From Escallonia rubra (taxonomy: Eukaryota > Streptophyta > Magnoliopsida > Escalloniales > Escalloniaceae): DNA of 64,000 bases. This document shows positions 39,376 to 49,430 of this stretch, one piece after another (within the stretch, counting starts at the first letter, position 1; every line of letters starts with the position of its first letter). Made by a program: the position numbers and the translations under genes. The notes under the pieces are model-generated. The model was not told the origin of the DNA. It worked only from the letters and a program-made list of their open reading frames with translations, and did not search any database. Location of the stretch: contig JAVXUO010000139.1 in assembly GCA_033065855.1 (NCBI GenBank), positions 1-64,000 on the forward strand, given 5' to 3'.

Positions 39376-39427
<52 letters not shown>

Positions 39428-39460
39428 TAAAGAATTAACCCAAAAGTGAACCCATCATTA
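37701..39460. repeat. Duplicated module Q, copy 1 (DUF247 upstream flank)
   Basis: Matches 55,421-56,130, 57,590-59,300 and 39,583-42,620 in order. Landmarks are GGGATCAATTGACAAAATAA at the left, AAAACTAGCGTACTGTAAG near 38,285 and CAGGTTTTAACCAACCCAAC near 38,841. A minus-strand frame (38,172-38,465) is also present in other copies. No DUF247 gene follows this copy. It carries the empty target site (38,843-38,851) of the MULE at 40,544. Confidence 0.8.
39379..39421 (+). repeat. (GA)n microsatellite
   Basis: About 42 bases of uninterrupted GA. The equivalent positions in the sister modules (about 42,590 and 59,235) have only short GAGA runs, so the tract expanded in this copy. Confidence 0.95.
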
Positions 39461-39582
39461 ACGGCCACATGGAGTTCGGCAGAACCGACCTGTCTCCCTT
39501 TCTTGGTACGACCAATCAGGCAAAAGTGGGAAGACAAAAAAAAATAGCAATTGCTGAACTGTGCTTGGTACGACCAATCAGA

Positions 39583-42500
39583 CATGATAAAATAGAACCC
39601 CTTAGGTTGTCGAAAAATGTTCAGTGCGTGCTTTCACATGCTCAGTGCGTGCTTTTAATCATGTAAGCCTTCTTTTATTGCTAAGTTGATCACTTTTAGC
39701 AAAAAGCGAAAGGCCTAACCACAGAGGATCAAAGCTTGTGCACTAAGAAATTGGCTAATCAAGTAAAAAAAATGCCAGAACTTTACAAGTTGCTCGCTAT
39801 AAAACTAAGCCAAGAGATGAGTCTAGCCCCAAAGTCATTCAATGTTAGGAGTCTTTCTTTAAAACTAGCGTATTGTAAGATGCCTTAACAGAACTTCCCG
39901 TTCAGGCTTCTCACCATCAAGAGTTCTCCATCTCCCCAGCCGGCCGGTTGCAGTTCCTTTACATTTCATAGACTTCATTCCCTTTGGGGGTAGCATCTGG
40001 GCGAGCACCAGTAGTTTCAACAGATCAAAACGCAACAATAAAGGTATGCCTCTCTCCCTAAGATTAGTTGTCGTCACACGTGTTTTTTTTCATATTGATA
40101 CTGAGTACATTTTTAGAGTCCATATTTTTTTTTTTCATATTGATATGGAGTATATTTTAAGAGTCCATATATCATACCGAGCAAAAGCAACTCTTATCAG
40201 TAGAGTTCCGTTATTTTTTGGTTTCGAGGTTCAATTTTAAGTTTTCTTAACCATACGGATGAAAAAAGCAAAAAGACAGTAAAAAACTCTATGATTGAGA
40301 AAATTGTGAAACCGCCTAATAAGCACTAGAAAATATATTTATCGATAAGATGCACTAGATAACTCCGTCCTTAGATGAGAGTGCTCCGTACTACTAAACA
40401 ACGTGAAAATTGTTGTAATTTCTTTTGGTCACGTCATAAGTTATTAATGCAAGTAATATTTTGATGAATCAAGATGTGCTACAAGCTGCGATGGTCCCAA
40501 ACTAGTGGGGGTGACCTGTGCATTGGGCTAAGCAGGTTTTAACGGATGTGGATCGCATGCTGTAACTAGGGTTACAGCAGGCATGTTGTAGCCCAGTTAC
40601 AATCGTCCGATTTAATTAGGTGGGATATGATGGCTCATATGAAGCCACGTCATCCACTTTATTCTCCCCCAAAAGAACACTGCCGACCAAATCTTCTCTC
40701 CCCATCTTCTCCCATTACACCTGTCGATCCCTCCACTTGCCAACGACAGCACATTCACCTTCCGGCGACGTGATCTACACCCTCCTGTCTCTCCTCCGAA
40801 AATCAAAGCGGCCTGAATCGCAAGAACCTTCATCCATCAGCGGCGACATAGCCGGACGGTGCATCTTCTGAACCTTAAATCACCGGCACCGAATGTGGCT
40901 AGATGAAGAATTCTGGAGTCTAATTTTTTCAGCGGTTTTCAATCTCAATCAAATTACTTCAAACAAAGCAAAATGAAAAGGAAACTGAAGAGACCCCAAA
41001 TTTCTGAAGATTACATGTACAACAAAATTGATACATTAATATAAGCATATGACAATGTTGTTTCGAACATGGTAATGGAGATTCAATGAAGTGAATGATA
41101 TAAAATCAAAAACTGAAACTTTTCTTCTTTTCACCTCGATTATTGCAACATGAACACAAAACTAACATCTTCCTCAAGAATCTCAACATGCAAAATGGTT
41201 GCTTTTGTATCTAACTCAGATTTTCGGTTTGATAAGAGGAACCAAAAGCCCCAAGAATAATCAATGTCATACCAGTAGATACAATCCTATACAAAACAGA
41301 GCCAAATCGGAGCTTTGTACACTGATCTTGAACCTTTCCGACTTCATTCCTTCGTGAAACCCCGGTGGCAAAGACAACTGACTCGACGGCCAGAACGCTC
41401 CTGGCGTATCATCGTCGGAAAGTGGAGCGCATTTTTGGAGGAAATGAGGGATGTAGATCTCGTCGCCGGAAGGTGGAGGTATCGTCGCCGCTGGCAGATG
41501 GGATCAGGGAGAGATAGAAAGGTTTGGTTTAGAGAGAGAAGATTGGATCCGGATCCAGATCGTCGGAAGGTGGATGTGGCGTCGCCGTGTCTTCGTCGGA
41601 AAGTGGACGTCGTGAGGAGCTGCTGGTAGATGGAAGGCACGAGGTGTCGTCGGTGAACGGTGTACAGTGAGATTGACTCCGCTATGTCGCCGGCGTAGGG
41701 CGTAGGTGTTGGTAAATGCGTCGCCGGAAGATGCACCGGTGGATGTGGCGTCGCCGTGTCTTCGCCAGAAAGTGGATGGCGTGAGGAGCCACCGACAGAA
41801 GGAATTGGAGAGAGAGAGAGTGAATGGTCATTGGTGTGGTTTTGTCAGCAGAGTAAATGAGGCGAATTAAAAGCAGGTGACGTGGCTTGATCTAAGCCCT
41901 TCCCTCCCACCCAACTCGATCAGACGACTGTGGTTGGGGCTACAGCACCACTGTTGTAACCCTAGCCACAGCAGTGGATTCGGGTCCGGTTTTAACCAAC
42001 CCAATCACGGACTTGGCGGCTCTAAAATAACGAACCCAAAAATAATAAGGTTAGGCTGAGGAAAAGTGGTGGTTGTAGCTAAAAAGTGGTAATTTTTGAA
42101 TTTTAGCAAACCCAAAAATTTGAGTTGGAAAGTTATTAGCTGTAAGATTCTGAAATTGTATACTCGCTTTGAAATTTCAATTCACATATGCTCTCTCTAT
42201 TAACTTAAAACCTACTATATGAGTAATCGTTGTTGCTCAAGAACCTCAAAACCGCTCTTGCTCCCACCCATGATTCATGCAGTCAAGGGATTGGGTTAAG
42301 TCGTCTTTCGCTTTTTCCGGTACACAATTGGGGCTTCTTTTAACACCAAGGTAACGTCTTTCAATTATGCAGCCATAACCATTTAAGCCATTGGATCTTT
42401 GGCTAGGCTTCATGTTGTGATTAGTTTGTAGACACCAATACGATGATCTAGCCAAATTTAAAATATATATTTTTTTATTTATACATAATTTCACACTTTT

Positions 42501-42620
42501 TAATTCGCTACAAGTAACCTTACCGCCATAAGTGGTAAGCTAATTGAGTCCATTGTATGCACCAAAACGATTTTCTTAAAGTAAGTGGGAAGAGATAGAG
42601 AGAGTCTATAGAATTAACCC
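39583..42620. repeat. Duplicated module Q, copy 2, split by a MULE
   Basis: It begins with ACATGATAAAATAGAACCCC (also at 48,823), continues through the ORF-bearing part (about 39,755-40,000) to 40,543, and resumes at 41,988 after the MULE. It ends near AACCCAAAAG at 42,620, where it departs from copy 4 (59,270). It is more diverged from copies 1 and 4 than they are from each other, with a 60-bp extra segment near 39,970-40,030. Confidence 0.75.
40544..41987. mobile_element. Non-autonomous Mutator-like element (MULE)
   Basis: Perfect 9-bp target duplication GGTTTTAAC (40,535-40,543 and 41,988-41,996), seen as a single copy at 38,843-38,851 and 58,624-58,632 in the sister modules. The TIRs are about 110 bp: left GGATGTGGATCGCATGCTGT, right reverse complement GGACCCGAATCCACTGCTGT, with shared CTAGGGTTACA, CTGTAGCCC and AAGCCACGTCA. 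Weak similarity continues further in. The 1,444-bp element lacks a transposase. Its right half holds GC-rich TCGCCGG motifs and an internal direct repeat (GGATGTGGCGTCGCCGTGTC at 41,572 and 41,741). A captured gene fragment is possible but not recognised. Confidence 0.9.
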
Positions 42621-42754
42621 AAAAGGCAAATAGGCGCTGCCTATTTAAGCGAACCAACAGATTTACATTTTCATACATCAATTGCAACTTTACATATGCA
42701 ATTGGTGGTTGTGCCCAACACCATGTGGCCGTTAATGATCCAATGGGTTTAGAC

Positions 42755-42822
42755 CTTCTACTTCTACGTTTACGTTTACGTTTATGTCTATGTCTATATC
42801 TATATCTATACTTCTATATCTA
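42755..42822 (+). repeat. Hexanucleotide-like microsatellite
   Basis: Repeats of CTACTT, GTTTAC, GTCTAT and ATCTAT six-base units in series. This is not the TTTAGGG telomere repeat. Confidence 0.85.
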
Positions 42823-43189
42823 AACTACTTATAATAAGAATATTTTTTTTTATTCTTGATATATTATCTTTTAGTGTTACGCTGAAAGTGATTATGGTTC
42901 TGACAAGTATCCATTACGAGGATAAAATTGTAAAATGCTATTAGCCACTCTCCACAGTTACCTCATAGTAACTGCCGTCTCTCTTCCTCTTCATCTCTCT
43001 TCCTCCATCATATAGGCAACTGATGACCTTATTTCATCGCACAATTTTTATTTTCATCACTTTGGCTTTGCATTTTTTTGACTGACGATAATTGATGTGC
43101 ATAGTTTTTTCGTGCATCTCATTTTCCATTTTGTTTTCTACATTGCCCCTTCCCCTTCTCTGCATTCCCGCTTCCTCTTCCCCGTGGTT

Positions 43190-43860
43190 GTGCGATTGCG
43201 ATTGATTGGTGGCGGTTGGGCGTCTACTGGCGGGGCACAGCGGCCATCGGTGGGCCGATTGATGGTTTGTTGATTATGTTGGTGGTTGCCGATTGTATTG
43301 GTGGTTGGGCCGCTTGATGGGTTGTCGCCGCGGCGGCGTGGATGGACGACTGGCAATGGTGGTGGACAGTTGGATGTTGACCGGGAATGGGCTGTCGATT
43401 GGTGGTTGTGGTGCCCTTGGGTGCCAGGATCGGTGGCGGTTGGTGGTCGTGGGGAGAGCGGTGGCTGCGGTCGCCGTCGTGGCCGCCGGAGGGTATCGCG
43501 GCGGTGTTGGTCACGGGTGGGTGGTCTTCGAGGGGAGATGGAGGCCGGCATGGTGGGTCGTGGCGATGGGGAGAGCGGTGGCAGGGGCAGTGGCTGCTAC
43601 CGGCGGGTGGCGTGCGGGTCGCCGGAGGTTGCGGCCGACAGTGTCGCTGGATGCTACTGCCGGCGGTGTCGTGGGTGGGTGGTTTTCGTGGGGAGGTGGA
43701 GGCCAGCATGGTGGGTCGTGGTGATCGGGATAGCGGTGGCAAGGGCAGTGGATGATGCCGGCGTGGTCGCCGGAGGTTGTTGCCGGCTGTGTCGCCAGAG
43801 GATGCTGCCGTAGGATGGCCGGAAGGTGTCGCCGGCGGTGGTGGATGGTGATGCATGAAA
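43190..43860. repeat. GC-rich block with internal direct repeats
   Basis: A 670-bp island of GGTGG, CGCCGG and GTGGGTCGTGG motifs in AT-rich DNA. A segment around 43,527-43,590 (GTGGTCTTCG, then GGAGATGGAGGCCGGCATGG) recurs at 43,675-43,755 with changes. All six frames are open for long stretches because AT-rich stop codons are rare, so the Pro/His-rich and Gly/Arg-rich frames are not evidence of genes. Confidence 0.7.
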
Positions 43861-44256
43861 TGAGCAGCCCGTTTGTTCCAGCGTTATTGGTTGTACAACA
43901 TACATCGTTGGTTGTACAATGTCATTCTTGGTCGTAATAATCAAACTCTGAAATAATCTTTAGCCATTCTATTAAATTCAATGGCCAACATTTTCTATTA
44001 AATTTAATATAGTAGTTTCTTCTTTATCCATAAAAATTCAATCTTTAATATTCATACATGTATATGCTTAAATAGTAAACAAGCTCCCGTAAACATGCGA
44101 TGCAAAGCCTGTGCGACGATAAATTTTGTTAAAAAATAATTTTAGGAAAAATTATTTAACATTAGGATACCAAAGAGAGTTTATTTGGATTGATTCAAAC
44201 TAATTTTTCAATCCAATTAGACTTTCTTTGGTGTTCGAACTATTTTATCAATCTAA

Positions 44257-44882
44257 GGGTTCGTTTGACAAATTGTTTTTTTGGTTTTCAGTTTTTAAAG
44301 AACAGCTTAATTATTTTTTTTTACAAAAACAAGTGGGTGTTTGATAACCCCTTTTTTTTTGAGATTTTTTTTTTTTGGTGTTTGGTAACCCTTTTTATTT
44401 TGACTTTTTTTTTTTTGGTGGTTTGCGGTGGCGGTGGTGGGGTGCAGCGATGGTGGTGGTGGTGGCCGGAGGTGGTTGCCGGCAGTCGCCGGCGGCCGGA
44501 GGTGGTTGCCGGTGGTCGCCGGCGGCCGGAGGTGGCAGCCGGCAGTCTCCGGCGGTGGTCCCCGACGGCCGGAGGTGTTCGCCGGCGGCCGGAGGTGTTC
44601 GCCGGCGGCCGGAGGTGGTCGCCGGCGGCCGGAGGTGGCTGCCGGCAGTCTCCGGCGGTGGTCGCCTGAGGTGGCTGCCGGCGGTGGGAGGGTGGTGGTG
44701 GTGGTCTAAGAAAAAAAAACCAAAAGTGAAAAAAAAAACCAGTTTCTGGAGTTTTTTTTTTTACTCTTCAATTTAAAAACTGGTTTGTAAACTGAAAAAA
44801 AAAATGGTTACCAAACGCTCCTTTTTTTTCAGTTTTTAAAAACTGAAAAAAAAAGAGGAAATTTTTTTTGTCAAACCTAGCC
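44257..44882. mobile_element. Small TIR element with nested inverted ends and minisatellite core
   Basis: The outer arms are GGGTTCGTTTGACAAA and TTTGTCAAACCTAGCC. Inner arms are GTGTTTGGTAACCC (about 44,379) and GGTTACCAAACGC (44,805), with a second left-hand copy GTGTTTGATAACCCC (about 44,337). TTTTCAGTTTTTAAA and its complement line both sides. The core is a 20/30-bp minisatellite. No target duplication was resolved beyond CTAA. Confidence 0.55.
44460..44690 (+). repeat. GC-rich minisatellite, 20- and 30-bp units
   Basis: Units start CGGCCGGAGGTGG or CGGCCGGAGGTGT. Some are 20 bp (ending TTCGCCGG or GTCGCCGG) and others 30 bp with an added TTGCCGGCAGTCGCCGG-like part. They encode RPEV(V/F)AGG-like repeats in one frame, which I regard as accidental. 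Confidence 0.85.
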
Positions 44883-44995
44883 TAAATGCACTCTCTTTTA
44901 TACTATAATAATGTTAACTATTATTTTTAGTACTTTTTTTTATTTATAAAATTCATCATTACACTCGCACGCGCATCGCGTGTGTATTTCAGCTC

Positions 44996-45396
44996 GTTTA
45001 AAAAAAAATGAAAGGGTGCAGAGCCAAATGTTACTAACCGCTGCATTTCAACGGGTCCTCGGTTTTAAGCAAATAAATAGCTTCATCTTACTAAGGATTG
45101 AACAATGAGGTTTGCGAATTTGCACATTAGAGTAACTAGCAATGCTAATATGGACGATAAATAGGTAAATCCCAAAAAAAAAATAAAAAAAATTACTGCT
45201 ATACGGGTTGTAGCCCAAGACAATTGTAAAAAGGAAAAGATATAATGGACTAAATTGATGATGCGTAGGGGTGGACACCTTTAGACCCTTCAGCCCTAAA
45301 CTATGGATAACCTTCTTAGCACTCTCTAAACGGTTATTGCGACTCCCTATGTTACTTCACAGGACTATACATCCAAGTAGAAAGGAATTTAAGGCA
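44996..45396 (+). promoter_or_regulatory. Upstream leader region of DUF247 gene 1
   Basis: The part near 45,035-45,085 (GCTGCATTTCAACGGGTCCT, then AAGCAAATAAAT) matches the region before DUF247 gene 2 (59,348-59,392). About 270 bp present here (about 45,085-45,355) is absent from gene 2. Homology resumes exactly at CAG|GACTATACATCCAAG in both genes. That border looks like a splice acceptor, so a 5'-UTR intron is possible. No convincing TATA box was placed. Confidence 0.35.
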
Positions 45397-46929
45397 ATGG
45401 GGGATATCCATGAAGAGGATAGCAGAGGAGATAGGACTTCTGCCAAGAAATTATCAGAGACGATAAAAATTGATGTGGGCAACGATAGCCTTGCAATCAA
45501 AGAATGGGAAGCCGCCATTGGAGGAAAGCAGACTAATACTAGCCTTTTGAACAACAAAAATAGAAATATAATACACAAGATTTCCCCACTCTTGCGAACG
45601 GACAAGAGTAACGAAAAAGAGTACGACCCAGTAGTTGTTTCCTTGGGTCCTTACCACCACAATAAAGGGGAGCTCCAGTTAGCAGAGAAGTTCAAGCCTA
45701 GAACACTACAAATGTTTCTTGACGGTTGTGAAGGCAAAACCATAGATGATTTGTGCGAGAGGGTCCTGGCGATGGTTGACATTGCGAGAAGTTGCTATGT
45801 CGAAGGCTCAACGGATGCATACAGTGACGAGGAATTTTCCCGAATGATGCTCCTGGACGCCTGTTTTATTTTAACCGTCATATGCAGTGAAACATCGGGA
45901 AGGAGGAACATGGAAAATCAGCCTCTCTTCAAAACGAATGCCGATCATCGTTACTTCTCACCATCACTCCAGGCCAGGAATCCTAACAAGATAGACCCGA
46001 TAGACCCGAATGACACCGTGGTACTACTGTATCACGAGCATCTAGGTGCGTTGGGGTGGGCTAATATATTCCGGGATATGTTTTTACTTGAGAACCAAGT
46101 GCCTTATGAAGTGCTTCGAGTCTTAATCAACTTCAGATCTGATGTCGGAAATGAACGGGAGGAAACAATGAACAGATTTGTTGATTTTATAGTGCATAGA
46201 CAGAGGACTAGCCAGCCAGAAGGAAGAACATCGAGCACTAGCGTATCTCAGCAGCGGCCTTCTCATCTTCTTGAAATGTATCGAACATCCTTTCTCAGGT
46301 TTGATAGCAATCAGAAGCACTCGCCGAAAGCCAAATTTCGAGTTGATGGTGGGAATCGGTTTGCCAACTACACACACTCGTGTCGTTCAGCTACGGAGCT
46401 CAAAGCAAAGGGAATCAACTTTAGGCCTAGTACTGGCAAGTCTTTGACGGACATCGATTTCAACTCGTTCGGCTTTTATGGACAGCTTGAAATCCCTTCC
46501 AGGGTTATCACTCCCAGTGCCAAGGCCACTTTCCTAAACTTGATTGCATACGAAATGAGTCCACATACCCCTAACGATTTCAGTGTGACATCTTATATTG
46601 GTTTCATGAAATCACTCATTAACCATCCAGATGATGTGAAAGTGTTAAGGTCAAACCACATTCTTTTGAACAAACTCAACAGTGATGAAGAGCTGGCTAA
46701 GATGTATATGGAGATAAGCATTCCCACAGTGAACAATGCCATCTTCATGAACGTTCAAGAAAGAATCCAAGAGCACTACAATAGCAAGGCAAAGACGTCG
46801 ATCGCGCAAATGATATCACGGTACCTCAGTAGCCCTTGGACTGCTATTGGTTTACTTGCTGCAACTTTACTTCTCGTCTTGACCTTTCTCCAGACCTACT
46901 TCACAATCTCTCCTCGCTCCCGCAAGTGA
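45397..46929 (+). CDS. DUF247 (UPF0481) membrane-anchored protein, gene 1
   Basis: A single-exon gene of 510 residues. The ATG at 45,397 (GGCAATGGGGGATATCC) is preferred because the aligned ATG starts gene 2; the frame opens further upstream but without conserved sequence. Family landmarks in order: IKEWEAAI; KISPLLRTDKSNEKEYDP (about 65); VSLGPYHHNKGELQ; FSRMMLLDACFIL; a variable segment; HLGALGWANIFRDMFLLENQ; VPYEVLRVLINF; HSCRSATELKAKGINFRPST; LNLIAYEMSPHT; and a C-terminal hydrophobic helix (WTAIGLLAATLLLVLTFLQT, about residues 480-500) that should anchor it in a membrane. DUF247 proteins have no known enzymatic reaction. In grasses two DUF247 genes control self-incompatibility at each of the S and Z loci, but nothing here shows that role. 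The frame is intact, so it is probably expressed. Confidence 0.9.
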   Translation: MGDIHEEDSRGDRTSAKKLSETIKIDVGNDSLAIKEWEAAIGGKQTNTSLLNNKNRNIIHKISPLLRTDKSNEKEYDPVVVSLGPYHHNKGELQLAEKFKPRTLQMFLDGCEGKTIDDLCERVLAMVDIARSCYVEGSTDAYSDEEFSRMMLLDACFILTVICSETSGRRNMENQPLFKTNADHRYFSPSLQARNPNKIDPIDPNDTVVLLYHEHLGALGWANIFRDMFLLENQVPYEVLRVLINFRSDVGNEREETMNRFVDFIVHRQRTSQPEGRTSSTSVSQQRPSHLLEMYRTSFLRFDSNQKHSPKAKFRVDGGNRFANYTHSCRSATELKAKGINFRPSTGKSLTDIDFNSFGFYGQLEIPSRVITPSAKATFLNLIAYEMSPHTPNDFSVTSYIGFMKSLINHPDDVKVLRSNHILLNKLNSDEELAKMYMEISIPTVNNAIFMNVQERIQEHYNSKAKTSIAQMISRYLSSPWTAIGLLAATLLLVLTFLQTYFTISPRSRK

Positions 46930-48290
46930 GTAATGCGGATTATCTGTCAAAGTTGAGTAGAATAAAAAAATCCGTTCTTACCATCAATAATAGTTCAGAA
47001 TAGAGAAGTTCTATGTGCATGATCGCTACAGTCGGGTTTCTGCTTACGGAAGACTGGACGAGTCATAAGTCTTCCAAAGAATCACAAGAGTTAATGGCTC
47101 TCAAATGGCTAGAATGGGCCGGACGGGAAGCTTCTCAACCAGCCACTTGATTCATGGTAAAGTGTCCTACCATATTGTCTAAATAAGGGAACGAGCCTGA
47201 GATTAACACCCAAACGGGGAGCTTCGATTTCCTGCACAGGTATTTGCAAGGGAAGGAAGATTCTGAAGAAGGGGATGGGATGGAGGCTAACAAGGGGACT
47301 GATAGCTTGGCAAATCTGGATGGAACCATGAATGCAACTCAGCATCTAAGGCAGGCAGACCTTTATTTCTTGAGATTAGTTTGGGCCGGTGTCGCGAGTG
47401 CATCAATCTACTATTCGTACTTGCGTCTGTCATCGACGGCCGACTCCCAGTTTTTATTCCCCAACTTGTCCACTATAATCAGAAGTGCATCGATTTCTGG
47501 TCCATAGACTATCGTCAAGACAAAGTGCTGCAGCTCCCAATTACAGGGATTTTATGGAGACCCGAGAGACGCGCCAACGTGGATTACAAAATTTGGTGGA
47601 AGAGACCAAACATTCATTTCAATAACAAGGAGTGAAACATAAAACGCCACGCAATTGCAGAGATCGTTTTCATTTTTACGGACGCTTTGTTGGTACTACG
47701 AATGTACACAGGTTAATTAGACCATAACTAATCCAACACTTAAAATGACATATACATAGGTGATGTTCTATCGTCAAGTGACAAGATAAATTTTCTCTTC
47801 ACCAAGGAAAGGAAAATAGAATGACACTTGGAAATCCATCAACAACTAGTCCAAAAGTGGTTATTTCAGCCTTACAAAGGCCTGCAGCGATGAATATTTG
47901 ATGGATGAAAATGGCTCAAAAGTGCAAAGAAGATGTACAAAATCATATTGCCCCAACCTTCTTCAATTTTCTCGACTTTTCCTCTTCGTGATAACTTAAT
48001 TAATAACTTATACAAAGTACATACAAAAGTATTATATATGTCAATTAGCGACAAATGCAAATGAATTAATCACAAATGTCATACATCAAGCTTAATATCC
48101 CCAATGTCGAGCTGAGCGGCAATCTCTTCAAGCTGCTTCTTCACGCTCATGTCAATCAGCTTCGACCCCGAGTTCCCGTACTTGATCGTGAAACGAGCGA
48201 CCAACGAGGGGTCAATCACCGTCTTGATCCTCACATTCTTCGACCCAGTACGTAACCCTCTGCACCCCCTTGGCGATCTGGCGGATTGTT
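46930..48290. repeat. Module P, copy 2 (3' flank of DUF247 gene 1)
   Basis: It follows the stop codon directly. It matches the flank of gene 2 (61,113 onward) and, more weakly, P copies 1 and 3 (GATAGCTTGGCAAATCTGGA near 47,300; GGTACTACGAA near 47,692). It ends in the antisense atpD fragment. It is the most diverged P copy, which suggests the oldest split. Confidence 0.8.
48079..48290 (-). pseudogene. atpD: Chloroplast ATP synthase delta subunit, C-terminal fragment, copy 2
   Basis: Minus-strand similarity from the natural stop upward covers about the last 70 residues: DPSLVARFTIKYGNSGSKL and SVKKQLEEIAAQLDIGD, ending KLDV. It keeps residues nearer the functional protein (DPSLV, QLEEIAAQLDIGD) than copies 1 and 3, but has a reading-frame change near 48,250 (CCCAGTACGTAACCC versus CCCAGTAAGCC) and stops abruptly near 48,290. 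It is clearly non-functional. Confidence 0.8.
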
Positions 48291-48822
48291 AGAATAGTTA
48301 GTGACAATATGTGGGTTGGTTGTCCCACATTAGAAAAGTAACAAGGATGCAAAGCATTTATAAGGCTTAATTTCACCAAATCAATTAACTTTGGATGGTG
48401 GAAAATTTTGGAGGGAAATTCAAAATTTTACTTAGTTTGACCTTGGTTGGGCTTGAAATGAAACAATATTTAATGGTCAACAAATGGGTACTTGGGGTTT
48501 GGTGGAAATTAATTAATATATTATAATTTTTATTTTGTTTTATAGTAGTTAATTACAGTCAATGCCCAACAATTATGTCCTTTAGTGCCAAGGGTTGTGT
48601 TCATTCATATATTATAAATATCTGTGTCTCTTTCAATTTCCACAAGATCATACACATATTTTCTAAAACGTGTTCTTGGAAAAAATTTAATTTTGCTGGT
48701 TAGAATTTTGTTTGACTTTGTTATCCTAGAACAATTTGTCATCAAACCAACATCAATCATAGCGAGAACATATTTGCTTAAGGACAAAGATGATTCATGA
48801 TCAAAGCCTTATTGCATTTTCC
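48291..48822. other. Spacer without recognised features
   Basis: AT-rich sequence of 530 bp that interrupts the atpD fragment and precedes a Q-type piece. It has no match elsewhere in the window that I could see and only short open frames. GTTAGAATAGTTAGTGACAA at its left edge may mark an insertion end, but no partner end was found. Confidence 0.5.
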
Positions 48823-49021
48823 AACATGATAAAATGGAACCCCTTAGGTTGACCAAAATGTTATGTGACAGCTCAACACATGCTTGTAATCATGTAAGCC
48901 TTCTCTTATTGCTAAATTGATCACTTTTAGCAACAAATACACACCTAATGCAACGAATGAAAGGCCACACTTATATCCCAACTAAAAAGGATCAAAACTT
49001 GTGCACTAAGAAATTGGCTAA
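48823..49021. repeat. Module Q fragment
   Basis: ACATGATAAAATGGAACCCC through AAGAAATTGGCTAAT matches 39,583-39,762 in order, with the GTAAGCCTTCT and TTGATCACTTTTAGCAA landmarks. It is cut at 49,021 by different sequence exactly within GGCTAATC. Confidence 0.75.
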
Positions 49022-49430
49022 TCTATACCTATACTATTTATAAAAGTGTGAATGAGTGTAAATCAATTTTTGGACACAAAGACCCTTAAAAATTTTGATT
49101 ATGACAACTAAATCCTTTAATGTTTTGACCTTACTCCTCCATAAATGCAAAAACTCCTTATAAACTCTTCCTCTTCAGGTTCCTCCTCCACTCCAATTCT
49201 TGGAGAAGCGTCTCCGTCCATCTCTTGCAAAAATTAATTGTTACAATTAATTCGAACCTAATTGATTATTGCCTCCACCAGTAACAACTCGCCATTTTAT
49301 CTTCAACAATACCTTTTGCTTTACCTTATCTAGATTATTACATGGGGAGACAATTAAATGGTGTTCCTTGATTTACACATCCACAAGACAATTCTGCCTC
49401 ATCATCTAATTAGAATTTTTGAGAATTGGT
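49022..49430. mobile_element. Possible Helitron 5'-end fragment
   Basis: It starts TCTATACCTATACTATTTAT right after GGCTAA. In the sister copy (39,756-39,765) GGCTAATCAAG is continuous, so insertion between A and T fits Helitron target preference. No 3' hairpin end was found before module P resumes at 49,431, so it is truncated or misassigned. Confidence 0.4.

Larger units (their letters stand above)
42813..44995 (+). mobile_element. Possible Helitron-like element with nested insertions
   Basis: It begins TCTATATCTAAACTACTTAT, similar to plant Helitron 5' ends. Near the right edge CACGCG-CAT-CGCGTG (44,968-44,982) forms a 6-bp stem hairpin a few bases before the end, as in Helitron 3' ends. 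The expected CTRR terminus is not clean (CTCG is seen) and no Rep/helicase is present. The segment is absent from the equivalent place before the second DUF247 gene (near 59,310), so it is an insertion of some kind. It contains a GC-rich block and a nested TIR element. Confidence 0.35.

Noticed and set aside
42755-42822. Telomere-like repeat
   Set aside because: Units are GTTTAC, GTCTAT and ATCTAT, not TTTAGGG, so an interstitial telomere is not supported.
43138-43944. Several 90-210-codon frames on both strands
   Set aside because: All overlap the GC-rich repeat block and give Pro/His/Arg- or Gly/Trp-rich products in every frame, a composition effect.
44190-44776. Frames of 93-159 codons with RPEVVAGG repeats
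   Set aside because: They are produced by the 20/30-bp minisatellite and by poly-T tracts that read as Phe.
45271-45396. Upstream extension of DUF247 gene 1
   Set aside because: The frame is open but starts at GTG, lies in sequence absent from gene 2 and reads through a possible splice acceptor. The ATG at 45,397 is shared by both genes.
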